64,000 bases of DNA from Trichomonas vaginalis G3 (Eukaryota > Parabasalia > Trichomonadida > Trichomonadidae). The stretch covers positions 26,179,896 through 26,243,895 of the forward strand of contig NC_067206.1 of the NCBI RefSeq assembly GCF_026262505.1. The letters run 5' to 3'. The notes beneath the pieces are model-generated. The model saw nothing but the letters and a program-made list of their open reading frames with translations. It was not told the origin of the DNA and searched no databases. Positions 54,196 to 63,911 of the stretch are shown here, in pieces. The position numbers were made by a program, and so were the translations under genes. How positions within the stretch are numbered: the first letter of the stretch is position 1; each line of letters starts with the position of its first letter.

Positions 54196-54251
54196 TTATA
54201 CTAAACATCTTCGGGGCTAGAGGGCGCAACGCGCCTGGAAGCCCCACTACC
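54196..54251. repeat. Right terminal inverted repeat of Maverick B
   Basis: 56 bp, reverse complement of 27297-27352 except in the inner hairpin. Followed by ten T and then CTAAGG, the start of the host repeat. Confidence 0.9.
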
Positions 54252-54263
54252 TTTTTTTTTTCT

Positions 54264-55000
54264 AAGGCTTTTGGAAAATTTACAAAATAAATTTAATATT
54301 TTGTAAATGTTATCGGTTCTTACGCTTTTGGAAGGAGGGATGGTATTTTTGGAGCATTTATATCACATTGGTACTAAGGCTTTTGGAAAATTTACAAAAT
54401 AAATTTAATATTTTGTAAATGTTATCGGTTCTTACGCTTTTGGAAGGAGGGATGGTATTTTTGGAGCATTTATATCACATTGGTACTAAGGCTTTTGGAA
54501 AATTTACAAAATAAATTTAATATTTTGTAAATGTTATCGGTTCTTACGCTTTTGGAAGGAGGGATGGTATTTTTGGAGCATTTATATCACATTGGTACTA
54601 AGGCTTTTGGAAAATTTACAAAATAAATTTAATATTTTGTAAATGTTATCGGTTCTTACGCTTTTGGAAGGAGGGATGGTATTTTTGGAGCATTTATATC
54701 ACATTGGTACTAAGGCTTTTGGAAAATTTACAAAATAAATTTAATATTTTGTAAATGTTATCGGTTCTTACGCTTTTGGAAGGAGGGATGGTATTTTTGG
54801 AGCATTTATATCACATTGGTACTAAGGCTTTTGGAAAATTTACAAAATAAATTTAATATTTTGTAAATGTTATCGGTTCTTACGCTTTTGGAAGGAGGGA
54901 TGGTATTTTTGGAGCATTTATATCACATTGGTACTAAGGCTTTTGGAAAATTTACAAAATAAATTTAATATTTTGTAAATGTTATCGGTTCTTACGCTTC
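54264..55000. repeat. 112-bp host tandem repeat, about 6.5 copies
   Basis: Unit begins AAGGCTTTTGGAAAATTTAC. Starts at 54264, 54376, 54488, 54600, 54712, 54824 and 54936 (partial). Copies are practically identical. Each holds a perfect stem ATTTACAAAATA / TATTTTGTAAAT. A diverged copy edge (GCATTTATATTATATTGG and TACT) lies left of the Maverick at about 27253-27275, so the Maverick inserted into this array. Confidence 0.95.
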
Positions 55001-55022
55001 CTCTCTTCATCAAGATGCTTCC

Positions 55023-58016
55023 TCACTCCATCATGCATCCATCATGCAGCTTCCTCTCTTCATCAAGATGCTTCCTCTCCTGATCAAGATGCTTCCTCTC
55101 TTCATCAAGATGCTTCCTCTCTTCATCAAGATGCTTCCTCTCTTCAACAAAGTGATTCCTCTCTTGATCAAGGTGCTTCCTGTCTTCATCAAGATGCTTC
55201 TTCTCTTCAACAATGTACTTCCTCTCTTGATCAAGATGCTTCCTCACTCCATCATGCAGCTTCCTCTCTTGATCAAGATGCTTCCTGTCTTGATCAAGAT
55301 GCTTCCTCTCTTGATCAAGGTGCTTCCTCTCTTCATCAAGATGCTTCCTCTCTTCATCAAGATGCTTCCTCTCTTCAACAATGTACTTCCTCTCTTGATC
55401 AAGATGCTTCCTCACTCCATCATGCAGCTTCCTCTCTTGATCAAGATGCTTCCTCTCTTCTTCAAAGTACTTCCTCTCTTGATCAAGATGCTTCCTCACT
55501 CCATCATGCAGCTTCCTCTCTTGATCAAGATGCTTCCTCTCTTCTTCAAAGTACTTCCTCTCTTGATCAAGGTGCTTCCTCTCTTCATCAAGATGCTTCC
55601 TCTCTTCAACAATGTACTTCCTCTCTTGCTCAAGATGCAGCTTCCTCTCTTCAACAAAGTGCTTCCTCTCTTCATCAAGGTGCTTCCTCTCTTCATCAAG
55701 ATGCTTCCTCTCTTCAATAAAGTGATTCCTCTCTTCATCAAGGTGCTTCCTCTCTTCATCAAGATGCTTCCTCTCTTCAACAATGTACTTCCTCTCTTGA
55801 TCAAGGTGCTTCCTCACTACATCAAGATGCTTCCTCTCTTCAACAATGTACTTCCTCTCTTGCTCAAGATGCAGCTTCCTCTCTTCAACAAAGTGCTTCC
55901 TCTCTAAATCAAAGTGCTTCCTCTCTTCAACAAAGTGCTTCCTCTCTTCATCATGCAGCTTCCTCACTACATCATGCAGCTTCCTCTCTTCAACAAAGTG
56001 ATTCCTCTCTTCTTCAAAGTACTTCCTCTCTTGATCAAGATGCTTCCTCTCTTCATCAAGATGCTTCCTCTCTTCAACAATGTACTTCCTCTCTTGCTCA
56101 AGATGCAGCTTCCTCTCTTCAACAAAGTGCTTCCTCTCTTCATCAAGGTGCTTCCTCTCTTCATCAAGATGCTTCCTCTCTTCAACAATGTACTTCCTCT
56201 CTTGATCAAGATGCTTCCTCACTCCATCATGCAGCTTCCTCTCTAGATCAAAGTGCTTCCTCTCTTCAACAAAGTGCTTCCTCTCTTGATCAAGGTGCTT
56301 CCTCTCTTCATCAATATGCTTCCTCTCTTGATCAAGATGCTTCCTCTCTTGATCAAGGTGCTTCCTCTCTTCATCAAGATGCTTCCTCTCTTCAATAAAG
56401 TGATTCCTCTCTTCATCAAGGTGCTTCCTCTCTTCATCAATATGCTTCCTCTCTTCTTCAAAGTACTTCCTCTCTTGATCAAGGTGCTTCCTCTCTTCAT
56501 CAAGATGCTTCCTCTCTTCAACAATGTACTTCCTCTCTTGCTCAAGATGCAGCTTCCTCTCTTCAACAAAGTGCTTCCTCTCTTCATCAAGGTGCTTCCT
56601 CTCTTCATCAAGATGCTTCCTCTCTTCAACAATGTACTTCCTCTCTTGATCAAGATGCTTCCTCTCTTCATCAAGATGCTTCCTCTCTTCTTCAAAGTAC
56701 TTCCTCTCTTGATCAAGATGCTTCCTCTCTTCATCAAGGTGCTTCCTCTCTTCATCAAAGTACTTCCTCTCTTGATCAAGATGCTTCCTCTCTTCATCAT
56801 GCAGCTTCCTCTCTAAATCAAAGTGCTTCCTCTCTTCAATAAAGTGATTCCTCTCTTCATCAAGGTGCTTCCTCTCTTCATCAAGATGCTTCCTCTCTTC
56901 ATCAAGATGCTTCCTCTCTTCTTCAAAGTACTTCCTCTCTTCATCAAGGTGCTTCCTGTCTTCATCAAGATGCTTCCTCTCTTCAACAATGTACTTCCTC
57001 TCTTGATCAAGATGCTTCCTCACTCCATCATACAGCTTCCTCTCTTGATCAAGATGCTTCCTGTCTTGATCAAGATGCTTCCTCTCTTGATCAAGATGCT
57101 TCCTCTCTTGATCAAAGTACTTCCTCTCTTCATCAAGATGCTTCCTCTCTTCAACAAAGTGATTCCTCTCTTCATCAAGGTGCTTCCTCTCTTCAACAAA
57201 GTGCTTCCTCTCTTCATCATGCAGCTTCCTCTCTAAATCAAAGTGCTTCCTCTCTTCATCAAGATGCTTCCTCTCTAAATCAAGGTGCTTCCTCTCTTCA
57301 TCAAGATGCTTCCTCTCTTCAATAAAGTGATTCCTCTCTTCATCAAAATGCTTCCTCTCTTGCTCAAGATGCAGCTTCCTCTCTTCAACAATGTACTTCC
57401 TCTCTTCAACAAAGTGCTTCCTCTCTTCATCATGCAGCTTCCTCTCTAGATCAAAGTGCTTCCTCTCTTCAACAAAGTGATTCCTCTCTTCTTCAAAGTA
57501 CTTCCTCTCTTGATCAAGATGCTTCCTCTCTTCATCAAGATGCTTCCTCTCTTCATCAAGATGCTTCCTCTCTTCAACAATGTACTTCCTCTCTTCATCA
57601 AGATGCTTCCTCTCTTCAACAATGTACTTCCTCTCTTCAACAAAGTGCTTCCTCTCTTCATCATGCAGCTTCCTCTCTAAATCAAAGTGCTTCCTCTCTT
57701 CAACAAAGTGATTCCTCTCTTCAACAAAGTGCTTCCTCTCTTCAACAAAGTGCTTCCTCTCTTCATCAAGATGCTTCCTCTCTTCATCAAGATGCTTCCT
57801 CTCTTCATCAAGGTGCTTCCTCTCTTCATCAAGATGCTTCCTCTCTTCAATAAAGTGATTCCTCTCTTCATCAAAATGCTTCCTCTCTTGCTCAAGATGC
57901 AGCTTCCTCTCTTCAACAAAGTGCTTCCTCTCTTCATCAAGATGCTTCCTCTCTTCTTCAAAGTACTTCCTCTCTTCTTCAAAGTACTTCCTCTCTTGAT
58001 CAAGATGCTTCCTCAC
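55023..58016 (-). CDS. Giant charged heptad-repeat protein, C-terminal part
   Basis: Minus-strand translation of the 21-bp array gives perfect heptads of the form (H/Y)-(L/F/I)-(D/V/E)-(E/Q)-E-R-K, 997 residues here. The frame stays open upstream to about 59220, since the 58016 start is only a GTG, so the real gene is larger and probably begins beyond the window. Frames 59863-61506 and 62637-63911 encode the same heptads in other phases. E-R-K is invariant in practically all units, while H/Y and L/F/I vary conservatively. Predicted as a long single alpha helix or coiled coil, perhaps cytoskeletal. Ends L-H-D-G-C-M-M-E, 20 nt before the array edge. Frames on the plus strand are open too, so coding is likely but not proven. 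Confidence 0.5.
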   Translation of the reverse strand: MRKHLDQERKYFEEERKYFEEERKHLDEERKHFVEERKLHLEQERKHFDEERNHFIEERKHLDEERKHLDEERKHLDEERKHLDEERKHFVEERKHFVEERNHFVEERKHFDLERKLHDEERKHFVEERKYIVEERKHLDEERKYIVEERKHLDEERKHLDEERKHLDQERKYFEEERNHFVEERKHFDLERKLHDEERKHFVEERKYIVEERKLHLEQERKHFDEERNHFIEERKHLDEERKHLDLERKHLDEERKHFDLERKLHDEERKHFVEERKHLDEERNHFVEERKHLDEERKYFDQERKHLDQERKHLDQDRKHLDQERKLYDGVRKHLDQERKYIVEERKHLDEDRKHLDEERKYFEEERKHLDEERKHLDEERKHLDEERNHFIEERKHFDLERKLHDEERKHLDQERKYFDEERKHLDEERKHLDQERKYFEEERKHLDEERKHLDQERKYIVEERKHLDEERKHLDEERKHFVEERKLHLEQERKYIVEERKHLDEERKHLDQERKYFEEERKHIDEERKHLDEERNHFIEERKHLDEERKHLDQERKHLDQERKHIDEERKHLDQERKHFVEERKHFDLERKLHDGVRKHLDQERKYIVEERKHLDEERKHLDEERKHFVEERKLHLEQERKYIVEERKHLDEERKHLDQERKYFEEERNHFVEERKLHDVVRKLHDEERKHFVEERKHFDLERKHFVEERKLHLEQERKYIVEERKHLDVVRKHLDQERKYIVEERKHLDEERKHLDEERNHFIEERKHLDEERKHLDEERKHFVEERKLHLEQERKYIVEERKHLDEERKHLDQERKYFEEERKHLDQERKLHDGVRKHLDQERKYFEEERKHLDQERKLHDGVRKHLDQERKYIVEERKHLDEERKHLDEERKHLDQERKHLDQDRKHLDQERKLHDGVRKHLDQERKYIVEEKKHLDEDRKHLDQERNHFVEERKHLDEERKHLDEERKHLDQERKHLDEERKLHDGCMME

Positions 58017-59862
58017 TCCATCATGCAGCTTCCTCTCTTGATCAAGATGCTTCCTGTCTTGATCAAGGTGCTTCCTCTCTTCATCAAGATGCTTCCTCTC
58101 TTCGACAAAGTGATTCCTCTCTTCATCAAGGTGCTTCCTCTCTTCAACAAAGTGCTTCCTCTCTTCATCATGCAGCTTCCTCTCTAAATCAAAGTGCTTC
58201 CTCTCTTCAACAAAGTGATTCCTCTCTTCAACAAAGTACTTCCTCTCTTGATCAAGATGCTTCCTCTCTTCATCAAGGTGCTTCCTCTCTTCATCAAAGT
58301 ACTTCCTCTCTTGATCAAGATGCTTCCTCTCTTCATCATGCAGCTTCCTCTCTAAATCAAAGTGCTTCCTCTCTTCATCATGCAGCTTCCTCTCTAAATC
58401 AAAGTGCTTCCTCTCTTCAACAAAGTGCTTCCTCTCTTCATCAAGATGCTTCCTCTCTTCAACAATGTACTTCCTCTCTTCATCAAGATGCTTCCTCTCT
58501 TCAACAATGTACTTCCTCTCTTCAACAAAGTGCTTCCTCTCTTCATCATGCAGCTTCCTCTCTAAATCAAAGTGCTTCCTCTCTTCAACAAAGTGCTTCC
58601 TCTCTTCAACAAAGTGCTTCCTCTCTTCATCAAGATGCTTCCTCTCTTCATCAAGATGCTTCCTCTCTTCTTCAAAGTACTTCCTCTCTTCATCAAGATG
58701 CTTCCTCTCTAAATCAATATGCTTCCTCTCTTCAACAATGTACTTCCTCTCTTGATCAAGATGCTTCCTCTCTTCATCAAGATGCTTCCTCTCTTCTTCA
58801 AAGTACTTCCTCTCTTGATCAAGATGCTTCCTCTCTTCATCAAGGTGCTTCCTCTCTTCATCAAAGTACTTCCTCTCTTGATCAAGATGCTTCCTCTCTT
58901 CATCATGCAGCTTCCTCTCTAAATCAAAGTGCTTCCTCTCTTCAACAAAATGATTCCTCTCTTCAACAAAGTGCTTCCTCTCTTGATCAAGATGCTTCCT
59001 CTCTTCATCAAGATGCTTCCTCTCTTCTTCAAAGTACTTCCTCTCTTGATCAAGGTGCTTCCTCTCTTCATCAAGATGCTTCCTCTCTTCATCAAGATGC
59101 TTCCTCTCTTCATCAAGGTGCTTCCTCTCTTCATCAAAGTACTTCCTCTCTTGATCAAGATGCTTCCTCTCTTCATCATGCAGCTTCCTCTCTAAATCAA
59201 AGTGCTTCCTCTCTTCAACAAATGATTCCTCTCTTCATCAAAGTGCTTCCTCTCTTGATCAAGATGCTTCCTCTCTTCATCAAGATGCTTCCTCTCTTCT
59301 TCAAAGTACTTCCTCTCTTGATCAAGATGCTTCCTCTCTTCATCAAGATGCTTCCTCTCTTCAACAATGTACTTCCTCTCTTGATCAAGATGCTTCCTCT
59401 CTTCATCAAGATGCTTCCTCTCTAAATCAATATGCTTCCTCTCTTCAACAATGTACTTCCTCTCTTCATCATGCAGCTTCCTCTCTAAATCAAAGTGCTT
59501 CCTCTCTTCAACAAAGTGCTTCCTCTCTTCAACAAAGTGCTTCCTCTCTTCATCAAGATGCTTCCTCTCTTCAACAATGTACTTCCTCTCTTCATCAAGA
59601 TGCTTCCTCTCTTCAACAATGTACTTCCTCTCTTCAACAAAGTGCTTCCTCTCTTCATCATGCAGCTTCCTCTCTAAATCAAAGTGCTTCCTCTCTTCAA
59701 CAAAGTGATTCCTCTCTTCAACAAAGTGCTTCCTCTCTTCTTCAAAGTACTTCCTCTCTTGATCAAGGTGCTTCCTCTCTTCATCAAGATGCTTCCTCTC
59801 TTCAACAATGTACTTCCTCTCTTCAACAAAGTGCTTCCTCTCTTCATCATGCAGCTTCCTCT

Positions 59863-61506
59863 CTAAATCAAAGTGCTTCCTCTCTTCAACAAATGATTCC
59901 TCTCTTCAACAAAGTGCTTCCTCTCTTCTTCAAAGTACTTCCTCTCTTGATCAAGGTGCTTCCTCTCTTCATCAAGATGCTTCCTCTCTTCAACAATGTA
60001 CTTCCTCTCTTGATCAAGATGCTTCCTCACTCCATCATGCAGCTTCCTCTCTTGATCAAGATGCTTCCTCTCTTCATCAAGATGCTTCCTCTCTTCAACA
60101 ATGTACTTCCTCTCTTCATCAAGATGCTTCCTCTCTTCAACAATGTACTTCCTCTCTAAATCAAAGTGCTTCCTCTCTTCAACAAAGTGCTTCCTCTCTT
60201 CAACAAAGTGCTTCCTCTCTTCATCATGCAGCTTCCTCTCTTCATCAAGATGCTTCCTCTCTTCTTCAAAGTACTTCCTCTCTTCATCAAGATGCTTCCT
60301 CTCTAAATCAATATGCTTCCTCTCTTCAACAATGTACTTCCTCTCTTGATCAAGATGCTTCCTCTCTTCATCAAGATGCTTCCTCTCTTCTTCAAAGTAC
60401 TTCCTCTCTTGATCAAGATGCTTCCTCTCTTCATCAAGGTGCTTCCTCTCTTCATCAAAGTACTTCCTCTCTTGATCAAGATGCTTCCTCTCTTCATCAT
60501 GCAGCTTCCTCTCTAAATCAAAGTGCTTCCTCTCTTCAACAAAATGATTCCTCTCTTCAACAAAGTGCTTCCTCTCTTGATCAAGATGCTTCCTCTCTTC
60601 ATCAAGATGCTTCCTCTCTTCTTCAAAGTACTTCCTCTCTTGATCAAGGTGCTTCCTCTCTTCATCAAGATGCTTCCTCTCTTCATCAAGATGCTTCCTC
60701 TCTTCATCAAGGTGCTTCCTCTCTTCATCAAAGTACTTCCTCTCTTGATCAAGATGCTTCCTCTCTTCATCATGCAGCTTCCTCTCTAAATCAAAGTGCT
60801 TCCTCTCTTCAACAAAATGATTCCTCTCTTCAACAAAGTGCTTCCTCTCTTGATCAAGATGCTTCCTCTCTTCATCAAGATGCTTCCTCTCTTCTTCAAA
60901 GTACTTCCTCTCTTGATCAAGATGCTTCCTCTCTTCATCAAGATGCTTCCTCTCTTCTTCAAAGTACTTCCTCTCTTGATCAAGATGCTTCCTCTCTTCA
61001 TCATGCAGCTTCCTCTCTTCATCAAGATGCTTCCTCTCTTCTTCAAAGTACTTCCTCTCTTCATCAAGATGCTTCCTCTCTAAATCAATATGCTTCCTCT
61101 CTTCAACAATGTACTTCCTCTCTTGATCAAGATGCTTCCTCTCTTCATCAAGATGCTTCCTCTCTTCTTCAAAGTACTTCCTCTCTTGATCAAGATGCTT
61201 CCTCTCTTCATCAAGATGCTTCCTCTCTTCTTCAAAGTACTTCCTCTCTTCATCAAGATGCTTCCTCTCTAAATCAATATGCTTCCTCTCTTCAACAATG
61301 TACTTCCTCTCTTGATCAAGATGCTTCCTCTCTTCATCAAGATGCTTCCTCTCTTCTTCAAAGTACTTCCTCTCTTGATCAAGATGCTTCCTCTCTTCAT
61401 CAAGGTGCCTCCTCTCTTCATCAAAGTACTTCCTCTCTTGATCAAGATGCTTCCTCTCTTCATCATGCAGCTTCCTCTCTATCAAAGTGCTTCCTCTCTT
61501 CAACAA
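59863..61506 (-). CDS. Heptad-repeat protein, middle segment in another phase
   Basis: 547 codons of the same E-E-R-K-H-L-D heptads. Bounded on both sides by one-base losses in A-runs (variant CAACAAATGATTCC in place of CAACAAAATGATTCC). Most simply the same gene as 55023-58016 interrupted by homopolymer indels, real or from sequencing. Confidence 0.4.
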   Translation of the reverse strand: MLKRGSTLIERKLHDEERKHLDQERKYFDEERRHLDEERKHLDQERKYFEEERKHLDEERKHLDQERKYIVEERKHIDLERKHLDEERKYFEEERKHLDEERKHLDQERKYFEEERKHLDEERKHLDQERKYIVEERKHIDLERKHLDEERKYFEEERKHLDEERKLHDEERKHLDQERKYFEEERKHLDEERKHLDQERKYFEEERKHLDEERKHLDQERKHFVEERNHFVEERKHFDLERKLHDEERKHLDQERKYFDEERKHLDEERKHLDEERKHLDEERKHLDQERKYFEEERKHLDEERKHLDQERKHFVEERNHFVEERKHFDLERKLHDEERKHLDQERKYFDEERKHLDEERKHLDQERKYFEEERKHLDEERKHLDQERKYIVEERKHIDLERKHLDEERKYFEEERKHLDEERKLHDEERKHFVEERKHFVEERKHFDLERKYIVEERKHLDEERKYIVEERKHLDEERKHLDQERKLHDGVRKHLDQERKYIVEERKHLDEERKHLDQERKYFEEERKHFVEERNHLLKRGSTLI

Positions 61507-62636
61507 ATGATTCCTCTCTTCAACAAAGTGCTTCCTCTCTTGATCAAGATGCTTCCTCTCTTCATCAAGATGCTTCCTCTCTTCTTCAAAGTACTTCCTC
61601 TCTTGATCAAGGTGCTTCCTCTCTTCATCAATATGCTTCCTCTCTTCAACAATGTACTTCCTCTCTTCATCAAGGTGCTTCCTCTCTTCATCAAAGTACT
61701 TCCTCTCTTGATCAAGATGCTTCCTCTCTTCATCATAGCTTCCTCTCTATCAAAGTGCTTCCTCTCTTCAACAAATGCTTCCTCTCTTCATCAAAGTGCT
61801 TCCTCTCTTGATCAAGATGCTTCCTCTCTTCATCAAGATGCTTCCTCTCTTCTTCAAAGTACTTCCTCTCTTCATCAAGATGCTTCCTCTCTTCATCAAG
61901 ATGCTTCCTCTCTTCTTCAAAGTACTTCCTCTCTTGATCAAGATGCTTCCTCTCTTCATCAAGATGCTTCCTCTCTTCATCAAGATGCTTCCTCTCTTCA
62001 AAAGTACTTCCTCTCTTCATCAAGAGCTTCCTCTCTTCAAAGTGCTTCCTCTCTTCATCAAAGTGCTTCCTCTCTTCAACAAAGTGCTTCCTCTCTTCAT
62101 CAAGATGCTTCCTCTCTTCAACAATGTACTTCCTCTCTTTCAAGATGCTTCCTCTCTTCAACAATGTACTTCCTCTCTTCAACAAAGTGCTTCCTCTCTT
62201 CATCATCAGCTTCCTCTCTATCAAGATGCTTCCTCTCTTCAACAAAGTGCTTCCTCTCTTCAACAAGTGCTTCCTCTCTTCTTCAAAGTACTTCCTCTCT
62301 TGATCAAGGTGCTTCCTCTCTTCATCAAGATGCTTCCTCTCTTCAACAATGTACTTCCTCTCTTGATCAAGATGCTTCCTCTCTTCATCAAGCAGCTTCC
62401 TCTCTTGATCAAGATGCTTCCTCTCTTCATCAAGATGCTTCCTCTCTTCAACAATGTACTTCCTCTCTTCATCAAGATGCTTCCTCTCTTCAACAATGTA
62501 CTTCCTCTCTTCAAAAAGTGCTTCCTCTCTTCATCAAGCAGCTTCCTCTCTTCTCATCAAAGTGCTTCCTCTCTTCAACAAAGTGCTTCCTCTCTTCTCA
62601 AAGTGCTTCCTCTCTTCATCAAGATGCTTCCTCTTC

Positions 62637-63911
62637 TCAAGATGCTTCCTCTCTTCTCAAAGTACTTCCTCTCTTCATCAAGATGCTTCCTCTCTTCATC
62701 AAATGCTTCCTCTCTTCAACAATGTACTTCCTCTCTTGATCAAGATGCTTCCTCTCTTCATCAAGATGCTTCCTCTCTTCTTCAAAGTACTTCCTCTCTT
62801 GATCAAGATGCTTCCTCTCTTCATCAAGGTGCTTCCTCTCTTCATCAAAGTACTTCCTCTCTTGATCAAGATGCTTCCTCTCTTCATCATGCAGCTTCCT
62901 CTCTAAATCAAAGTGCTTCCTCTCTTCAACAAAATGATTCCTCTCTTCAACAAAGTGCTTCCTCTCTTGATCAAGATGCTTCCTCTCTTCATCAAGATGC
63001 TTCCTCTCTTCTTCAAAGTACTTCCTCTCTTGATCAAGGTGCTTCCTGTCTTCATCAAGATGCTTCCTCTCTTCAACAATGTACTTCCTCTCTTGATCAA
63101 GATGCTTCCTCTCTTCATCAAGATGCTTCCTCTCTTCTTCAAAGTACTTCCTCTCTTGATCAAGGTGCTTCCTCTCTTCATCAAGATGCTTCCTCTCTTC
63201 AACAATGTACTTCCTCTCTTGATCAAGATGCTTCCTCACTCCATCATGCAGCTTCCTCTCTTGATCAAGATGCTTCCTCTCTTCATCAAGATGCTTCCTC
63301 TCTTCAACAATGTACTTCCTCTCTTCATCAAGATGCTTCCTCTCTTCAACAATGTACTTCCTCTCTTCAACAAAGTGCTTCCTCTCTTCATCATGCAGCT
63401 TCCTCTCTAAATCAAAGTGCTTCCTCTCTTCAACAAAGTGATTCCTCTCTTCAACAAAGTGCTTCCTCTCTTCAACAAAGTGCTTCCTCTCTTCATCAAG
63501 ATGCTTCCTCTCTTCTTCAAAGTACTTCCTCTCTTGATCAAGGTGCTTCCTGTCTTCATCAAGATGCTTCTTCTCTTCAACAATGTACTTCCTCTCTTGA
63601 TCAAGATGCTTCCTCTCTTCATCAAGATGCTTCCTCTCTTCTTCAAAGTACTTCCTCTCTTGATCAAGGTGCTTCCTCTCTTCTTCAAAGTACTTCCTCT
63701 CTTGATCAAGGTGCTTCCTGTCTTCATCAAGATGCTTCCTCTCTTCAACAATGTACTTCCTCTCTTGATCAAGATGCTTCCTCTCTTCATCAAGATGCTT
63801 CCTCTCTTCTTCAAAGTACTTCCTCTCTTGATCAAGGTGCTTCCTCTCTTCATCAAGATGCTTCCTCTCTTCAACAATGTACTTCCTCTCTTGATCAAGA
63901 TGCTTCCTCAC
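62637..63911 (-). CDS. Heptad-repeat protein, right-hand segment
   Basis: 424 codons of the same heptads; the open frame continues to the window edge without a visible gene start. Its left boundary is the indel-rich part at 61,480-62,710. Confidence 0.4.
   Translation of the reverse strand: MRKHLDQERKYIVEERKHLDEERKHLDQERKYFEEERKHLDEERKHLDQERKYIVEERKHLDEDRKHLDQERKYFEEERKHLDQERKYFEEERKHLDEERKHLDQERKYIVEEKKHLDEDRKHLDQERKYFEEERKHLDEERKHFVEERKHFVEERNHFVEERKHFDLERKLHDEERKHFVEERKYIVEERKHLDEERKYIVEERKHLDEERKHLDQERKLHDGVRKHLDQERKYIVEERKHLDEERKHLDQERKYFEEERKHLDEERKHLDQERKYIVEERKHLDEDRKHLDQERKYFEEERKHLDEERKHLDQERKHFVEERNHFVEERKHFDLERKLHDEERKHLDQERKYFDEERKHLDEERKHLDQERKYFEEERKHLDEERKHLDQERKYIVEERKHLMKRGSILMKRGSTLRREEAS

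Larger units (their letters stand above)
27297..54251. mobile_element. Maverick/Polinton copy B, complete in length, coding parts broken
   Basis: About 27 kb between 56-bp terminal inverted repeats. It carries the Polinton hallmark set: protein-primed DNA polymerase B, retroviral-type integrase, A32/FtsK-like packaging ATPase, double-jelly-roll major capsid protein, and SF3 helicase, plus fibre, Dam-like methyltransferase and KilA-N genes. No adenovirus-type cysteine protease was recognised. It sits in a 112-bp host tandem repeat, with CTAA on both sides of the element beyond terminal A and T runs. About six genes look broken and one 1.6-kb insertion is present. Termini and the right-end genes are nearly identical to copy A, so the age is young. 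Confidence 0.9.

Noticed and set aside
59808-61811. 667-codon plus-strand frame of S-S-L-H-Q-D-A repeats, and related M-L-P-L-F-I-K and R-G-S-T-L-M-K frames
   Set aside because: Alternative phases of the same 21-bp repeat. The minus-strand heptad frame shows the more protein-like substitutions, so only that one is called.
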